Source: Marivirga tractuosa DSM 4126 (GTDB lineage: Bacteria; Bacteroidota; Bacteroidia; Cytophagales; Cyclobacteriaceae). From it: a stretch of 64,000 bases of DNA. Of this stretch, positions 1 to 9,300 are shown piece after piece. How positions within the stretch are numbered: the first letter of the stretch is position 1; the number at the start of each line of letters is the position of its first letter. The position numbers and the translations under genes were made by a program. The notes beneath the pieces were generated by a model. It worked only from the letters and a program-made list of their open reading frames with translations, had not been told where the DNA came from and ran no database searches. Location of the stretch: assembly GCF_000183425.1 (NCBI RefSeq), contig NC_014759.1, forward strand, positions 4,269,001-4,333,000, in the 5' to 3' direction.

Positions 1-205
1 ATTGGATGTTCATGATGTAGGTAATATTTACCGAAAATTTGAGCCTAATATGGTTTTCACAATTGAGCCGGGTATTTATATTCAAGATGAAGGGATTGGG
101 GTGCGTTTAGAAAATGACGTAGTCATCACGAAAGATGGTCATCATGATATGATGGGAAATATCCCGATCGAAATAGATGAGATTGAAGATCTCATGAATA
201 GCTAA
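1..205 (+). CDS. Xaa-Pro aminopeptidase (M24), C-terminal part only
   Basis: This is the last 67 codons of a gene that enters from the left edge; the frame is open to base 2 and its first codons (TTG GAT GTT CAT GAT) are internal, not a start. The peptide shows the C-terminal signature of M24 aminopeptidase P: an LDVHDVG block (metal/substrate-binding His region), then the TIEPGIYI motif whose Glu is a metal ligand in the family, then GIGVRLENDVVIT with the second conserved Glu, and a tail like other PepP proteins (IEIDEIEDLM). Members remove N-terminal residues preceding proline in the cytoplasm. A strong hairpin terminator follows seven bases after the stop. The family call is firm; the full gene and its exact subtype cannot be seen. 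Confidence 0.88.
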   Translation, partial: LDVHDVGNIYRKFEPNMVFTIEPGIYIQDEGIGVRLENDVVITKDGHHDMMGNIPIEIDEIEDLMNS

Positions 206-211
206 TGATAC

Positions 212-239
212 AAAGCGATGATTGAGAGATCATCGCTTT
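212..239. terminator. Bidirectional intrinsic terminator
   Basis: An 11-bp perfect inverted repeat (arm AAAGCGATGAT at 212-222 and its complement at 229-239) with a 6-base loop is followed by a T run. It sits between the aminopeptidase stop (205) and the stop of the convergent cyclase gene (242), so it can end transcription from both sides. Confidence 0.85.
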
Positions 240-241
240 TT

Positions 242-934
242 TTATTCAAAAACAGCCACAGCCCTAACAGGAGAACCTGTTCCGCCTCTTATTTTCAAAG
301 GAAATGCTATGAACCGGAATCTTCCCCTACCGATTAATTGATGCAGATTGATCATGTTTTCATAATGAGTGAAGCCTAATTCCCCGCAAACAAGATGGAC
401 TTCCTTATTGGAAACCTTTCTAACGCCTGGAGACATGGTTTCCACTCCAAAAGCTGAAATCATTTGCTCTCCTAACCACCTAGCTGTTTCACTAGAAATA
501 CCAGGGCCATTTCCCCAGTCTGCTTTGTTGAAATGCTTTCTATAATGATCAGTATACAGAAGAACTGTGTCACCTTTTTTGATTTCTACATTAGCTTTCT
601 TGCAAGCTAATTCAACTTCATGTGGTTCTATGAGTTCAGCTAGCTTTTTGTGCGAAAAGTCTAAGCAAATCCCTTCTGTGTAAAACATAGACAAAGGCAT
701 TTTATCAATTGACTGCCCTTCATATTGCTGAGCCATGTGGTTTATGGCATCTACATGAGTACCGGTATGTTCGCCAAGTTCTAGTTTATGAACAGCTGGT
801 GTACGCTTTTCACGATTTCGAATTCCAGCCCATTCTTCATGCGAATTATGGATTCTCATTTTGACCTGAGGAAGGTCTTTAAAAACAGGCATTCCTTCAT
901 AAATTTCTTGGCTTAGGTCAATGATTTCGGGCAT
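242..934 (-). CDS. Cyclase family protein (kynurenine formamidase-like)
   Basis: A 230-residue cytosolic protein of the PF04199 cyclase family. The metal-binding signature HTGTHVD is at residues 56-62 (His56, His60, Asp62), followed by a second His at 66; the N-terminal IIDLSQEIYEGMPVF start is typical of the family, whose best-known member KynB hydrolyses N-formylkynurenine. Length fits the family (about 210-260). There is no signal peptide. A DinB/RidA pair lies nearby but on the other strand, and its RidA protein resembles 2-aminomuconate deaminases, so a tryptophan-degradation role is possible; that link is inference. Other metal-dependent amidases or isatin hydrolases share this fold. 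Confidence 0.8.
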   Translation of the reverse strand: MPEIIDLSQEIYEGMPVFKDLPQVKMRIHNSHEEWAGIRNREKRTPAVHKLELGEHTGTHVDAINHMAQQYEGQSIDKMPLSMFYTEGICLDFSHKKLAELIEPHEVELACKKANVEIKKGDTVLLYTDHYRKHFNKADWGNGPGISSETARWLGEQMISAFGVETMSPGVRKVSNKEVHLVCGELGFTHYENMINLHQLIGRGRFRFIAFPLKIRGGTGSPVRAVAVFE

Positions 935-1044
935 AACTTTACTAATTAATTAAAGTGCAAAATATTTGAAAATATTTAAATAAATTTCAATTGAAGTGTT
1001 TATTACCAGATGAATATCAATTTTAACTTAGATGTAATTAAATC

Positions 1045-1869
1045 ATGAATAAATCCCTATTCTTCCTTTTCCTTCCATTAAACCTATTAGCCATTGATCC
1101 TGATAAGGAATACACTATAACTCCCGATTCAATTGGCTGGGAATATGAAGAATTAACTGCGACCACTGAAGACGGATATGATTTGAATACATGGATTTAT
1201 GCGCCTAATCCTGATAATGAGAAAGATGAGGTCCTGGTTTTAGTATATCCAGATGCTGGAAATATGTCCTATTTCGTGTATCATGCTTCTATTATGGCGA
1301 ATTTAGGTTATACAGTCGTCACTTTTGATTATCGGGGCTTTGGTAAAAGTGATGATTTTGATATTAAATCCGATTATTTATTTCATACAGAATTCGCCAC
1401 CGATTTAGAAGCAGTGGTGAATTTTACTGAAAAAAAAATTAAAAATAAAGGTATAGGGGTATGGGGATTATCAATGGGTACGATGGTCACTACTTATGCT
1501 TTCCAGGAGATTAAGAATAAAATAGAATTTCTGATTTATGATGCGTTTGTTTATAATCCTGCTGATCATATTCAGAGAACAAAATCTCTCAAGGGAAAGG
1601 AAACCTATTCTCCCATTGAATCAAATGAATATATCCAAAAATGGAAAGTAATCGATATTCCCCTATTGCTTTTTGCTGGCAAGGAAGATAAAATCACTAC
1701 AGTTCAAGATGCTAAGACAAATAGAGATGTATTTAGTATAAAACCAGAAATAGAATTTTTTGCTGGTGGACATTTAATGGGGTTTCAACACAAGATAGAT
1801 AACAAGGGTTTTGGTGGCTGGTATTCTTCTCAAATGCAAGAATTTATAGAAGTGATTAGCCTAAACTAA
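1045..1869 (+). CDS. Secreted alpha/beta hydrolase
   Basis: A 274-residue protein with a short hydrophobic N-terminus (about residues 4-16) that looks like a signal peptide or anchor. The alpha/beta-hydrolase core is clear: a VVTFDYRGFGKS strand-turn at about 93-104, the nucleophile elbow GLSMG with Ser143, an AGKEDKITT acid loop at about 210, and GGH with His243 as the likely catalytic histidine. Substrate is unknown; serine aminopeptidase-like or esterase activity is typical of this group. It has its own 110-base upstream region shared divergently with the cyclase gene, and the next gene starts 50 bases downstream. Confidence 0.75.
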   Translation: MNKSLFFLFLPLNLLAIDPDKEYTITPDSIGWEYEELTATTEDGYDLNTWIYAPNPDNEKDEVLVLVYPDAGNMSYFVYHASIMANLGYTVVTFDYRGFGKSDDFDIKSDYLFHTEFATDLEAVVNFTEKKIKNKGIGVWGLSMGTMVTTYAFQEIKNKIEFLIYDAFVYNPADHIQRTKSLKGKETYSPIESNEYIQKWKVIDIPLLLFAGKEDKITTVQDAKTNRDVFSIKPEIEFFAGGHLMGFQHKIDNKGFGGWYSSQMQEFIEVISLN

Positions 1870-1919
1870 AGTAGTCTGGCATTTTCCAAACCTTTCCTAC
1901 TCATTTCCGATTAGAACAT

Positions 1920-2480
1920 ATGATTTGGCTAAAAGATGTTATCAAAGATTTAAAAGAAATAGAAGAAACCACTGTTAATGAGTTTCAATATTTAAGCGAA
2001 GAAGAGTTAGTTTGGAAACCTGATCCTGATAAATGGTCTATAGCTGAATGTTTACAACACATCATCATAGCCAATTCTACCTACATAAAAGACATTGAAA
2101 AGCGGTTGCAGAAAGCAGAAGTTAAGACTATAGAATACCCTATCAATTTCTCTATCACAGGGAAATTATTTCTATATGCAGTTGATCCAAAATATAAATG
2201 GAAAGTCCCTGCGCCTAAGATTTTCAAGCCAGTAAAAGAAAATAAAGTAGAGAAAGGTCATGAAACCCTTAAAGAATTTTTAAAATTGCAGGATGAAATC
2301 ATTGGTGTTTCATTGAAAGCTTGTGCTTATGATCATCAGCATGTACATACTTATAGCCCCTTGAGTAAATTATTAAGATTCAATGTGGGCGAACAATTGT
2401 ATATTATGATGCGGCATACTAAGCGTCATATAAATCAGGCAAAAAGAGTGAAAAATCAATTACCAAAAACTGTAGTTTAA
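1920..2480 (+). CDS. DinB family protein
   Basis: A 186-residue soluble protein of the DinB/YfiT four-helix-bundle superfamily (DinB_2 type). The KWSIAECLQHI segment at about residues 38-48 provides the first metal-ligand His, and a C-terminal RHTKRHINQAKRVKNQL segment (about 166-182) supplies the other His pair typical of the family. Members are often thiol-dependent transferases or bind divalent metals; the specific reaction is unknown. Its stop codon overlaps the ATG of the RidA gene (TAATG), so the two are almost certainly co-translated. Confidence 0.8.
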   Translation: MIWLKDVIKDLKEIEETTVNEFQYLSEEELVWKPDPDKWSIAECLQHIIIANSTYIKDIEKRLQKAEVKTIEYPINFSITGKLFLYAVDPKYKWKVPAPKIFKPVKENKVEKGHETLKEFLKLQDEIIGVSLKACAYDHQHVHTYSPLSKLLRFNVGEQLYIMMRHTKRHINQAKRVKNQLPKTVV

Positions 2481-2896
2481 TGGAGGAAATTATTAGAAAT
2501 TCAAATCGTGCACCTTTACCTGTAGGTTTATATCCGCACGCCCGTAAAGTAGGAGATTTATTGTTTTTATCAGGCGTAGGTCCACGTAAAAAAGACAGCA
2601 ACACGATTCCTGGAGTAGAATTAGATGAAAAGGGGGAGATTAAGAGCTATGACATAGAAACCCAATGTAAATCAGTTTTTGAGAATGTTAGAATGATTTT
2701 GGAAGATTGTGGGAGTAGCTGGGATAAGTTAGTTGACGTTCAGGTTTTTCTCACCAACATGAAAGATGATTTTTCTACTTTCAATAAGGTTTATGCTGAA
2801 TGTTTTAAAGATATTCAGCCTTGCAGGACTACAGTGGAAATTAATGCTTTACCAACGCCCATAGCAATTGAATTAAAGTGTGTGGCTGAGTTGTGA
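2480..2896 (+). CDS. RidA-family deaminase, similar to 2-aminomuconate deaminase
   Basis: A 138-residue protein of the RidA/YjgF family, which forms trimers that hydrolyse reactive enamine/imine intermediates. Arg116 in PCRTTVE is the conserved carboxylate-binding arginine of active members. The segment GLYPHARKVGDLLFLSGVG (about 16-34) is more like bacterial 2-aminomuconate deaminase than housekeeping RidA, so a role in kynurenine or 2-aminophenol breakdown is plausible but unproven. The start overlaps the DinB stop, and its stop (2894-2896) directly abuts the stop of the convergent membrane-protein gene. Confidence 0.8.
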   Translation: MEEIIRNSNRAPLPVGLYPHARKVGDLLFLSGVGPRKKDSNTIPGVELDEKGEIKSYDIETQCKSVFENVRMILEDCGSSWDKLVDVQVFLTNMKDDFSTFNKVYAECFKDIQPCRTTVEINALPTPIAIELKCVAEL

Positions 2897-3820
2897 TTAA
2901 GTATCACTGGGAAGTTCAATCTTTTCATAGAAATTATGAATCCATAGAATCAGCACTCCAAATGTGATCGCTGAAACCACCAGAATATCATTTAATATTC
3001 CATCTGTACTAAAGGATATTTTGATCAAAATAGTAGAAATCACAAAGCCTGAATTTCTAATTACGGATCTAAAACTGGATGTGTGAGTGTAGGAAATCAA
3101 GAGCAGCAATACATCGCTTAAAATTAGAATCGTAAAAAACTCATCAAAGAAGATATTGTTGGTGTTTTTAATTGAATCAATTCGATGTGAAGCAGAAAAA
3201 AATACTTCATAGAAATAATCTCCAAAGCTGTAAACAGCTAATCCAAATAAAAAAGGGATTAGAAGAACGGAAAATCTTTTCTTTGTTTCAATAAATCTTT
3301 GAGTTTGTTCTCTTTTTGAAAGCTCCTTTTTTTGAGCTGATGTCCTTTTAGTATTGAGATAGTAGAAAATGAATATTAGTGCGAAAATTATTATAGAAGT
3401 TCCAATGTCGTAAGTGAATTGGAGATCATCTTTACTGCTGAACCAACTACTTTCTAAATCTAATTGAGCTAAATCCTTAAATAGTCTTCTAATTAAGACA
3501 AGCAGAATTATTTCATACTGTTTCCCAATATAAATTGTAATTGATTTGGGAAGAAAATATACTAATAAATAGACCTCATACACTAGAATAAAGGAGAATG
3601 GTGTATAGATAGCTGCAATCGGATTATCTAAAAGACTGCTAGAATTTACTGATTCAAATATATCGAGCTTGTTTAAAATGATTAGGGAGAGATGAATGAA
3701 AAAACCAGCTATAGCAATAATTATGATAACTTTTTCGCTTCTTTCTTTCATTTTTTCTGAAAGTAAACGCTGATAAAGCTGCTCCCAGAATTTAGATATT
3801 GCTTTAGCCATATTAATCAT
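2897..3820 (-). CDS. Hypothetical polytopic membrane protein
   Basis: A 307-residue protein I do not recognise. About seven hydrophobic helices are visible, at roughly 28-47, 68-90, 100-113, 134-154, 183-205, 227-243 and 276-295; a basic stretch around 155-180 (KRTSAQKKELSKREQTQ) should be a cytoplasmic loop, and the N-terminal 27 residues are amphipathic. No catalytic motif stands out. It has no signal peptide and probably sits in the inner membrane. The start Met is one of two near each other (M1 and M4). Its 3' end abuts the RidA gene with no gap and there is no hairpin between them. Confidence 0.6.
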   Translation of the reverse strand: MINMAKAISKFWEQLYQRLLSEKMKERSEKVIIIIAIAGFFIHLSLIILNKLDIFESVNSSSLLDNPIAAIYTPFSFILVYEVYLLVYFLPKSITIYIGKQYEIILLVLIRRLFKDLAQLDLESSWFSSKDDLQFTYDIGTSIIIFALIFIFYYLNTKRTSAQKKELSKREQTQRFIETKKRFSVLLIPFLFGLAVYSFGDYFYEVFFSASHRIDSIKNTNNIFFDEFFTILILSDVLLLLISYTHTSSFRSVIRNSGFVISTILIKISFSTDGILNDILVVSAITFGVLILWIHNFYEKIELPSDT

Positions 3821-3992
3821 TTCATGCAGTAACTATAAAAAAGACAAATCGTTTGAAGTGAAGGGGTTGCTTATTAACTATTGAGTCCTTTTGTGGCTTC
3901 AAATACTTTAAGATTCTGAAGAAAAGTATCTTCCCGTTAAACTTTTACACTTTTAAGCAGTTCACTTTAATGTACCGACATAGAAAAATCTA

Positions 3993-6353
3993 ATGAAGTA
4001 TATCTTAATTTTAGTAGTATCCTTAGTATTTATTAATCCTGTTTTTTGTCAAAATGCAACAGTGGAGGGAATAGTGTCAGATCCCGATTCTGGAAAGGTT
4101 ATTCCCTTTGCGCAAGTCGCTTTCTATCAAGAAAATTCAAGTTCACCAGTAACAGGAGCCACCACGGCCAGTGATGGTAGCTTTAATATTCCTATTGAAG
4201 CGGGTGAATATAGAATGGTGGTGTCCTTTGTTGGGTATCAAGATTTCGAAAAGCAAGTCTCAATACCTACATCTGGTTTGGATATTGGTGAAATTGGTCT
4301 TTCAATAGAAGAAGAAATAATGGAAGAAGTAGTGGTGAAAGGAAATGAGCGAAAGACACCTGTTATGGCCACAATGGAGGGGATGACTATCAAACCTGAT
4401 CAAACCATTGCTAATATAGGAGGAACATTATTAGATATACTAAGAAATACACCTTCTGTAAATGTTTCTGATGATGGTAGCGTTTCCTTGCGAGGCAGTG
4501 GAAGCACAAATGTGCTGATTGATGGAAGAAATTCGGCTTTAGCTACTGATTTAGAGCAAATACCTGCCAGTGCGATAGAAGAAGTTGAAATCATTAATAA
4601 TCCCAATGCCAAATATGACGCATCCTCTGATGGTGGTGTAATCAACATCAAGCTTAAACGAGGCGAAGAATTAGGGACTAACGCTAGAGCTGAAATTACT
4701 ATGGGTACACGAATGCGTACCAATGCTAATGTTAGTGCTTCAAGAAGGACTACAAAATTTGCTTTTTATGGAGGTTATAGCTTTAGACAATGGCCTAGAG
4801 TAGGAAGTAGGGAGACAGAAAGAATAAGTTCATTTGACGGTGACAATGAGTTGTTTAGACAAGAGCAGAATAGCAGGAATGAGGATCAAGAGCATACGAT
4901 TAATTATGGAGGTGATTACTTCTGGGGGCAAAACAAGTTAAGTTTTGAGGGGGTTTTTAATACTGAGGATGAAAATGATTTTCAATCTAGCAGTGCGTTT
5001 GTACAAAACCTTGATACGGAAGAGTTTTTGACTCGGTATGTTAGAAATAATACTGAAACTGAAGAGAATTACACTTATGATAATGCCTTAATTTATGAAA
5101 GGGATTTTGATGATAAAGATAAATTTTTCAGGGCTTTAGCTAGTGTATCTATCAGAGACCAAGTGGAAGATCAAAATATAGCCATTTACAACAACACTCT
5201 TAGCGCAGAAGGTGATGCTGACAGAACCGAAGGTAGCACTACCGATGAGTTTAGAAATACATCAGTAATTCAAGTAGATTATGCAACACCCATTTTAAGT
5301 GGTCTTGTAGAAACGGGATATAAATCTATATTTAGAAAGTTTGATAATGACTACATATATGGGCTAATCGATAATCAAGGGGAAATTAATCCATATGACA
5401 GCATAAGCAACCGATTTGTCTATCAGGATCAGATACATGCACTTTATGCTATTTTTTCAGATAGTATTCCAAATTTCAATTACGCTGTTGGAATAAGAGC
5501 TGAGCAAACTATTTTGGAGAATGAGTTATCCAACGTAAATACATCATTAGTAGATGAAGAGGATTTATCTAATAATCAGCAATATTTAGATTTCTTTCCA
5601 AGCGTGCAATTAGCGTATCATGTAAATGATAATAATACTGTAAAAGCTACTTATTCTAGAAGAATTGATAGACCAAACGGCTGGCGGTTAAATCCATTCC
5701 CAGATTTTGCTGATTCATTAAATGTAAGGGTAGGAGAGCCTAATCTTCAACCTGAGTATATCAATTCTTTTGAGTTGGGGCATATGTTTCAAAAGGGAGG
5801 TTTTACCTTAACGACTAATGGGTTTTATAGAAGGATTAATGGTCAAGTGGATTGGATTGTAAGGGTAGAAGATGGTGTTTCGTATCGTGGACCTCAAAAC
5901 CTAAACACTGGAGATTTTTATGGGTTGGAATTTATTAACACCACTGATATTACAAAATGGTGGAATTTAAATGCCAGCTACTCAATATTTCAGTCGGTTA
6001 TTGATGGTACTAATATTGGTGCGGAAGAACCAAATCGAGGCCTTTCATGGTATGCTAAAGTAACAACTGATATCAACTTACCTTTTGACATTAATTTACA
6101 ATTTACCGGAAATTACATGGCGCCAGAAATTGAGGCTCAGGGGAGAGATTTAGCCCGGTATTATATAGACGGGAGTTTGCAGAGATATTTCTTTGATAAG
6201 CAATTAACCATAAGTGCTAGTTTTAGGGATTTATTTGATACCCGTAATTTTAGGGGAGAGAATTTTGGCCCTGGGTTTGAGCAAACTTTTACGAGAAAAA
6301 GAGAAACCCAAATAGTACTATTTACCGCTTCTTATAATTTTAAGGCTGATTAG
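3993..6353 (+). CDS. Outer-membrane beta-barrel protein with carboxypeptidase-like domain (TonB-receptor-like)
   Basis: A 786-residue outer-membrane protein. Residues 1-19 form a signal peptide ending VFCQ. About 22-110 is a CarboxypepD_reg-like beta-sandwich (ATVEGIVSDPDSGKVIPFAQ), then a plug-like segment with TLLDILRNTPSVNVSDDGSVSLRGSG at about 144-170, and from about 220 an aromatic-rich barrel of the OMP_b-brl_3 (PF14905) kind ending in a beta-strand. This family is common in Bacteroidota next to TonB receptors, and its cargo is unknown. It is a single-gene unit: 170 bases upstream are non-coding and a bidirectional terminator follows the stop. Confidence 0.85.
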   Translation: MKYILILVVSLVFINPVFCQNATVEGIVSDPDSGKVIPFAQVAFYQENSSSPVTGATTASDGSFNIPIEAGEYRMVVSFVGYQDFEKQVSIPTSGLDIGEIGLSIEEEIMEEVVVKGNERKTPVMATMEGMTIKPDQTIANIGGTLLDILRNTPSVNVSDDGSVSLRGSGSTNVLIDGRNSALATDLEQIPASAIEEVEIINNPNAKYDASSDGGVINIKLKRGEELGTNARAEITMGTRMRTNANVSASRRTTKFAFYGGYSFRQWPRVGSRETERISSFDGDNELFRQEQNSRNEDQEHTINYGGDYFWGQNKLSFEGVFNTEDENDFQSSSAFVQNLDTEEFLTRYVRNNTETEENYTYDNALIYERDFDDKDKFFRALASVSIRDQVEDQNIAIYNNTLSAEGDADRTEGSTTDEFRNTSVIQVDYATPILSGLVETGYKSIFRKFDNDYIYGLIDNQGEINPYDSISNRFVYQDQIHALYAIFSDSIPNFNYAVGIRAEQTILENELSNVNTSLVDEEDLSNNQQYLDFFPSVQLAYHVNDNNTVKATYSRRIDRPNGWRLNPFPDFADSLNVRVGEPNLQPEYINSFELGHMFQKGGFTLTTNGFYRRINGQVDWIVRVEDGVSYRGPQNLNTGDFYGLEFINTTDITKWWNLNASYSIFQSVIDGTNIGAEEPNRGLSWYAKVTTDINLPFDINLQFTGNYMAPEIEAQGRDLARYYIDGSLQRYFFDKQLTISASFRDLFDTRNFRGENFGPGFEQTFTRKRETQIVLFTASYNFKAD

Positions 6354-6356
6354 AAA

Positions 6357-6392
6357 AATCAAAAAAGCTCTGAAAAAAGAGCTTTTTTGATT
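6357..6392. terminator. Bidirectional intrinsic terminator
   Basis: A 15-bp perfect inverted repeat (6357-6371 with 6378-6392; inner part AAGCTCT/AGAGCTT) with A-rich and T-rich flanks lies between the convergent barrel gene (stop 6353) and the T9SS propeller gene (stop 6400). Confidence 0.88.
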
Positions 6393-6399
6393 TATATAA

Positions 6400-9300
6400 C
6401 TATTTTTTTAACAATTTGCTATTGCTCGATAACATCCCTTTTTTGGTCTGCGACCAGATAATTATCTGGTAATAGCCATTTGCAAGATCTGAAATATCAA
6501 GTTGGATACTATTTCCACCTTCCATATTTTCCTGTTTAACCGTTTGTCCACTGGTATTTACAAATTGTATAACAGAACTACCTACTTCTTGATCGAAATC
6601 AATAGCGATTTGGTTAGAAGCTGGATTTGGGTATAGTTTAACATTGAATAATTTAGACTCGAATTCTATTTTTACGACAGGTGAATACTCATTCTCTCCG
6701 TCAAAGTCAAATTGTTGCAGTCGGTAGTAGCTAATATTCCCATGTGAAGAGTAATCAGTATAATCATATTCAATAGTTTTAGAACTATTGCCATTTCCTT
6801 CGACCATTCCTATTGTTTCAAAATCTTTACCGTTAGTTGATTTCTGAATTTCAAAATGAGAATTATTTTTTTCTGATGCAGTTGCCCATTTCAATAAAAC
6901 ACCATTCTGCTTTTGCTCGGCCTCAAAATTCAATAGTTGTACAGGTAGTGCCCCTTCTGAAGATGCGCCTATGGCAAAATCACTAAATCCCGTTAAGTTT
7001 GCTCGGCTTACTGTGATGGGGTCAGTAAAACTGCCGCCTTCATTTGTTGAAGAATACTCTCCTAATACAGTCCAACTTTCACTTGCATTCTCCCTCTTAA
7101 GCAAGATGTGATTTCCTGCATCATTCCCATTTACATGCCCTGTAGAAGTTACAGAAATATTGTAATTGTAAACACCAGATGCATTAGTTGGAGTAATGGT
7201 CCAGAATCCATAGTCAAGTACTTGCTCGATGGCATTTCCATTTATTTCAAGATTTAAGCCAGAAATATCGGCAAAGCTGGGGTCTGCATTAGCTTCTGTG
7301 AAATATACATCAATACAGCTACTTGCTGACATACTATTGAAGTTGATATCTACGGATTGCTTATAAGTTGAACTACCAACTGGTAATTCATAGTCAATAC
7401 CTGTGGTAACGCACCTTCTTAAAGTTCCAACTATATAAGCATTTTCAGCTACTATTATGCCGTTTTGAGCTGTATTACTTGCTTGTATAAAGCCATTGGA
7501 ACTTATTAATTTTCCTGCCAATAGTTCTAATTGGGTGCTCACTATCACTGAATTTTCAATTTCAATTTGACCATTGCTTACATTTAAAATTAACTGAGAT
7601 AACTCGTTTTGCGTATTGTCATAAATGATTTTTCCCGCATCATCAGCAGATGAAATGTTAAGTGTAGAGCCTGCTGTCGATGCTAATAGACCATTTGTAC
7701 TTTGAGCATAACCATTGAGTTGTAATGTATTATCAGCGATATTAAATATTCCTGTTGCTAAAATTAAAGTGTCAGCAATTTGTAAACTACCACTAAGAGC
7801 TAACCCACTTCCATTATTCAATCTTAGCTTTCTTAGGTCACTTATTGATGGTGGAACAACAATACCCGCTGTAGTGCCTTCAACATTTAAAGTTGAAGTC
7901 GCATCCATGATTAAGTTATTGGAATTTCCACTAATCGGATTTCTGATGGTTAAGCTGTTATTTCCAACATATAGTTGGCCATTTTGTAGATTAATGGCTC
8001 TGTTGGTTGAAAGATCATTTTCCAGATTCACACCATTGCCATTATTAATAATTAATCCATTGATCCTACCCATAATCCATTGGGTGTTAGTTCCGACCAT
8101 TGTGATATTCCCATTTCCTGTATATTCTGATCCTAAATTGGTTAAATTACCATAAACGTCTAAATTTCTACTAGCATTCACGGTCAGTTTGGCATTTTCA
8201 TTAATGATAAGATTATTCACCTCAGCAGCTCCATTGATTACTGGGTAATTCCCGCCTATAGGATTGCCGGGAATCACAGCAGAAATCATCTCAGATGGTA
8301 CTCCTGCTGACCAGTTATTGGCAGCGTCCCAAACTGTAGTATTTCCTAGCCAAACATTACCCACGAATAATTCAAATGTTTCTGTTGTGCTGCATGTTCC
8401 GTCATCTACTGTAACACTGATAGTTACTAAACCAAATTGCCCATTTTCGGGTGTGATTTGTAGAAATCTATTGGCGTCACCACCATCAACTGTGATATTT
8501 CCATCCTGAACCAAGCTTTGATCCGAACTGCTTGCTACTACAACTAAATCCCCCGCATCAACATTGGCATCATTTACCGTGAAATTAATATTCGGAGATC
8601 CAGTGTTTATATCTAATATAACATCATCAAATTCAGTGATGCTTGGCGCTTCATTATCTTGAACTTCTATATCAACACTACCAGCATTATTGGTGAAATC
8701 GGAGTCGTTTTGATTATAAGACCGTACACTCGCATAGGCTGTAATGGTATTACCATCTTGCACCGCATTTACAGTCCCCATCATTTCTAAGGTTACTGTT
8801 TCACCATTTCCAATAAATGGAATTCTCCAGAAACCACTTTCCTGATTATACGCACCTCTTTGCGCTTCAAAACCGGTAGGAGTGAAGCCTGATGGTAGGG
8901 CAGAAGTGACCACTACATTGGTGGCATTATTTGGACCATTGTTTGAAATTTCAACGGTATAGGTTACCAAACTATTGACACAAGGCGTGTTCGAATCAGA
9001 AGTAAAAGCAACAGATAAATCAGATACTTGTGAGGGAGTTTCCCCAAAGATCATCATTCGGTTCATACCTCTACCATTAATATAAAGCCTTTCATTTAAA
9101 TCGAAATTAATACCGTATGGTAGGCTCATGTTTCTATTTGATGGTTGACCAGTATTTCCATTTCCATCATTGAAATTTACTGATTCAGTAAAATTTCTCT
9201 GGCCTAAAACCACATCAGCGTTGGCACCATTGGTTTCAGGGATTTCATTGAATATTAGTGCTCGGTGGTTATTAAAATCAGCTATTGCCATAACACCTGA

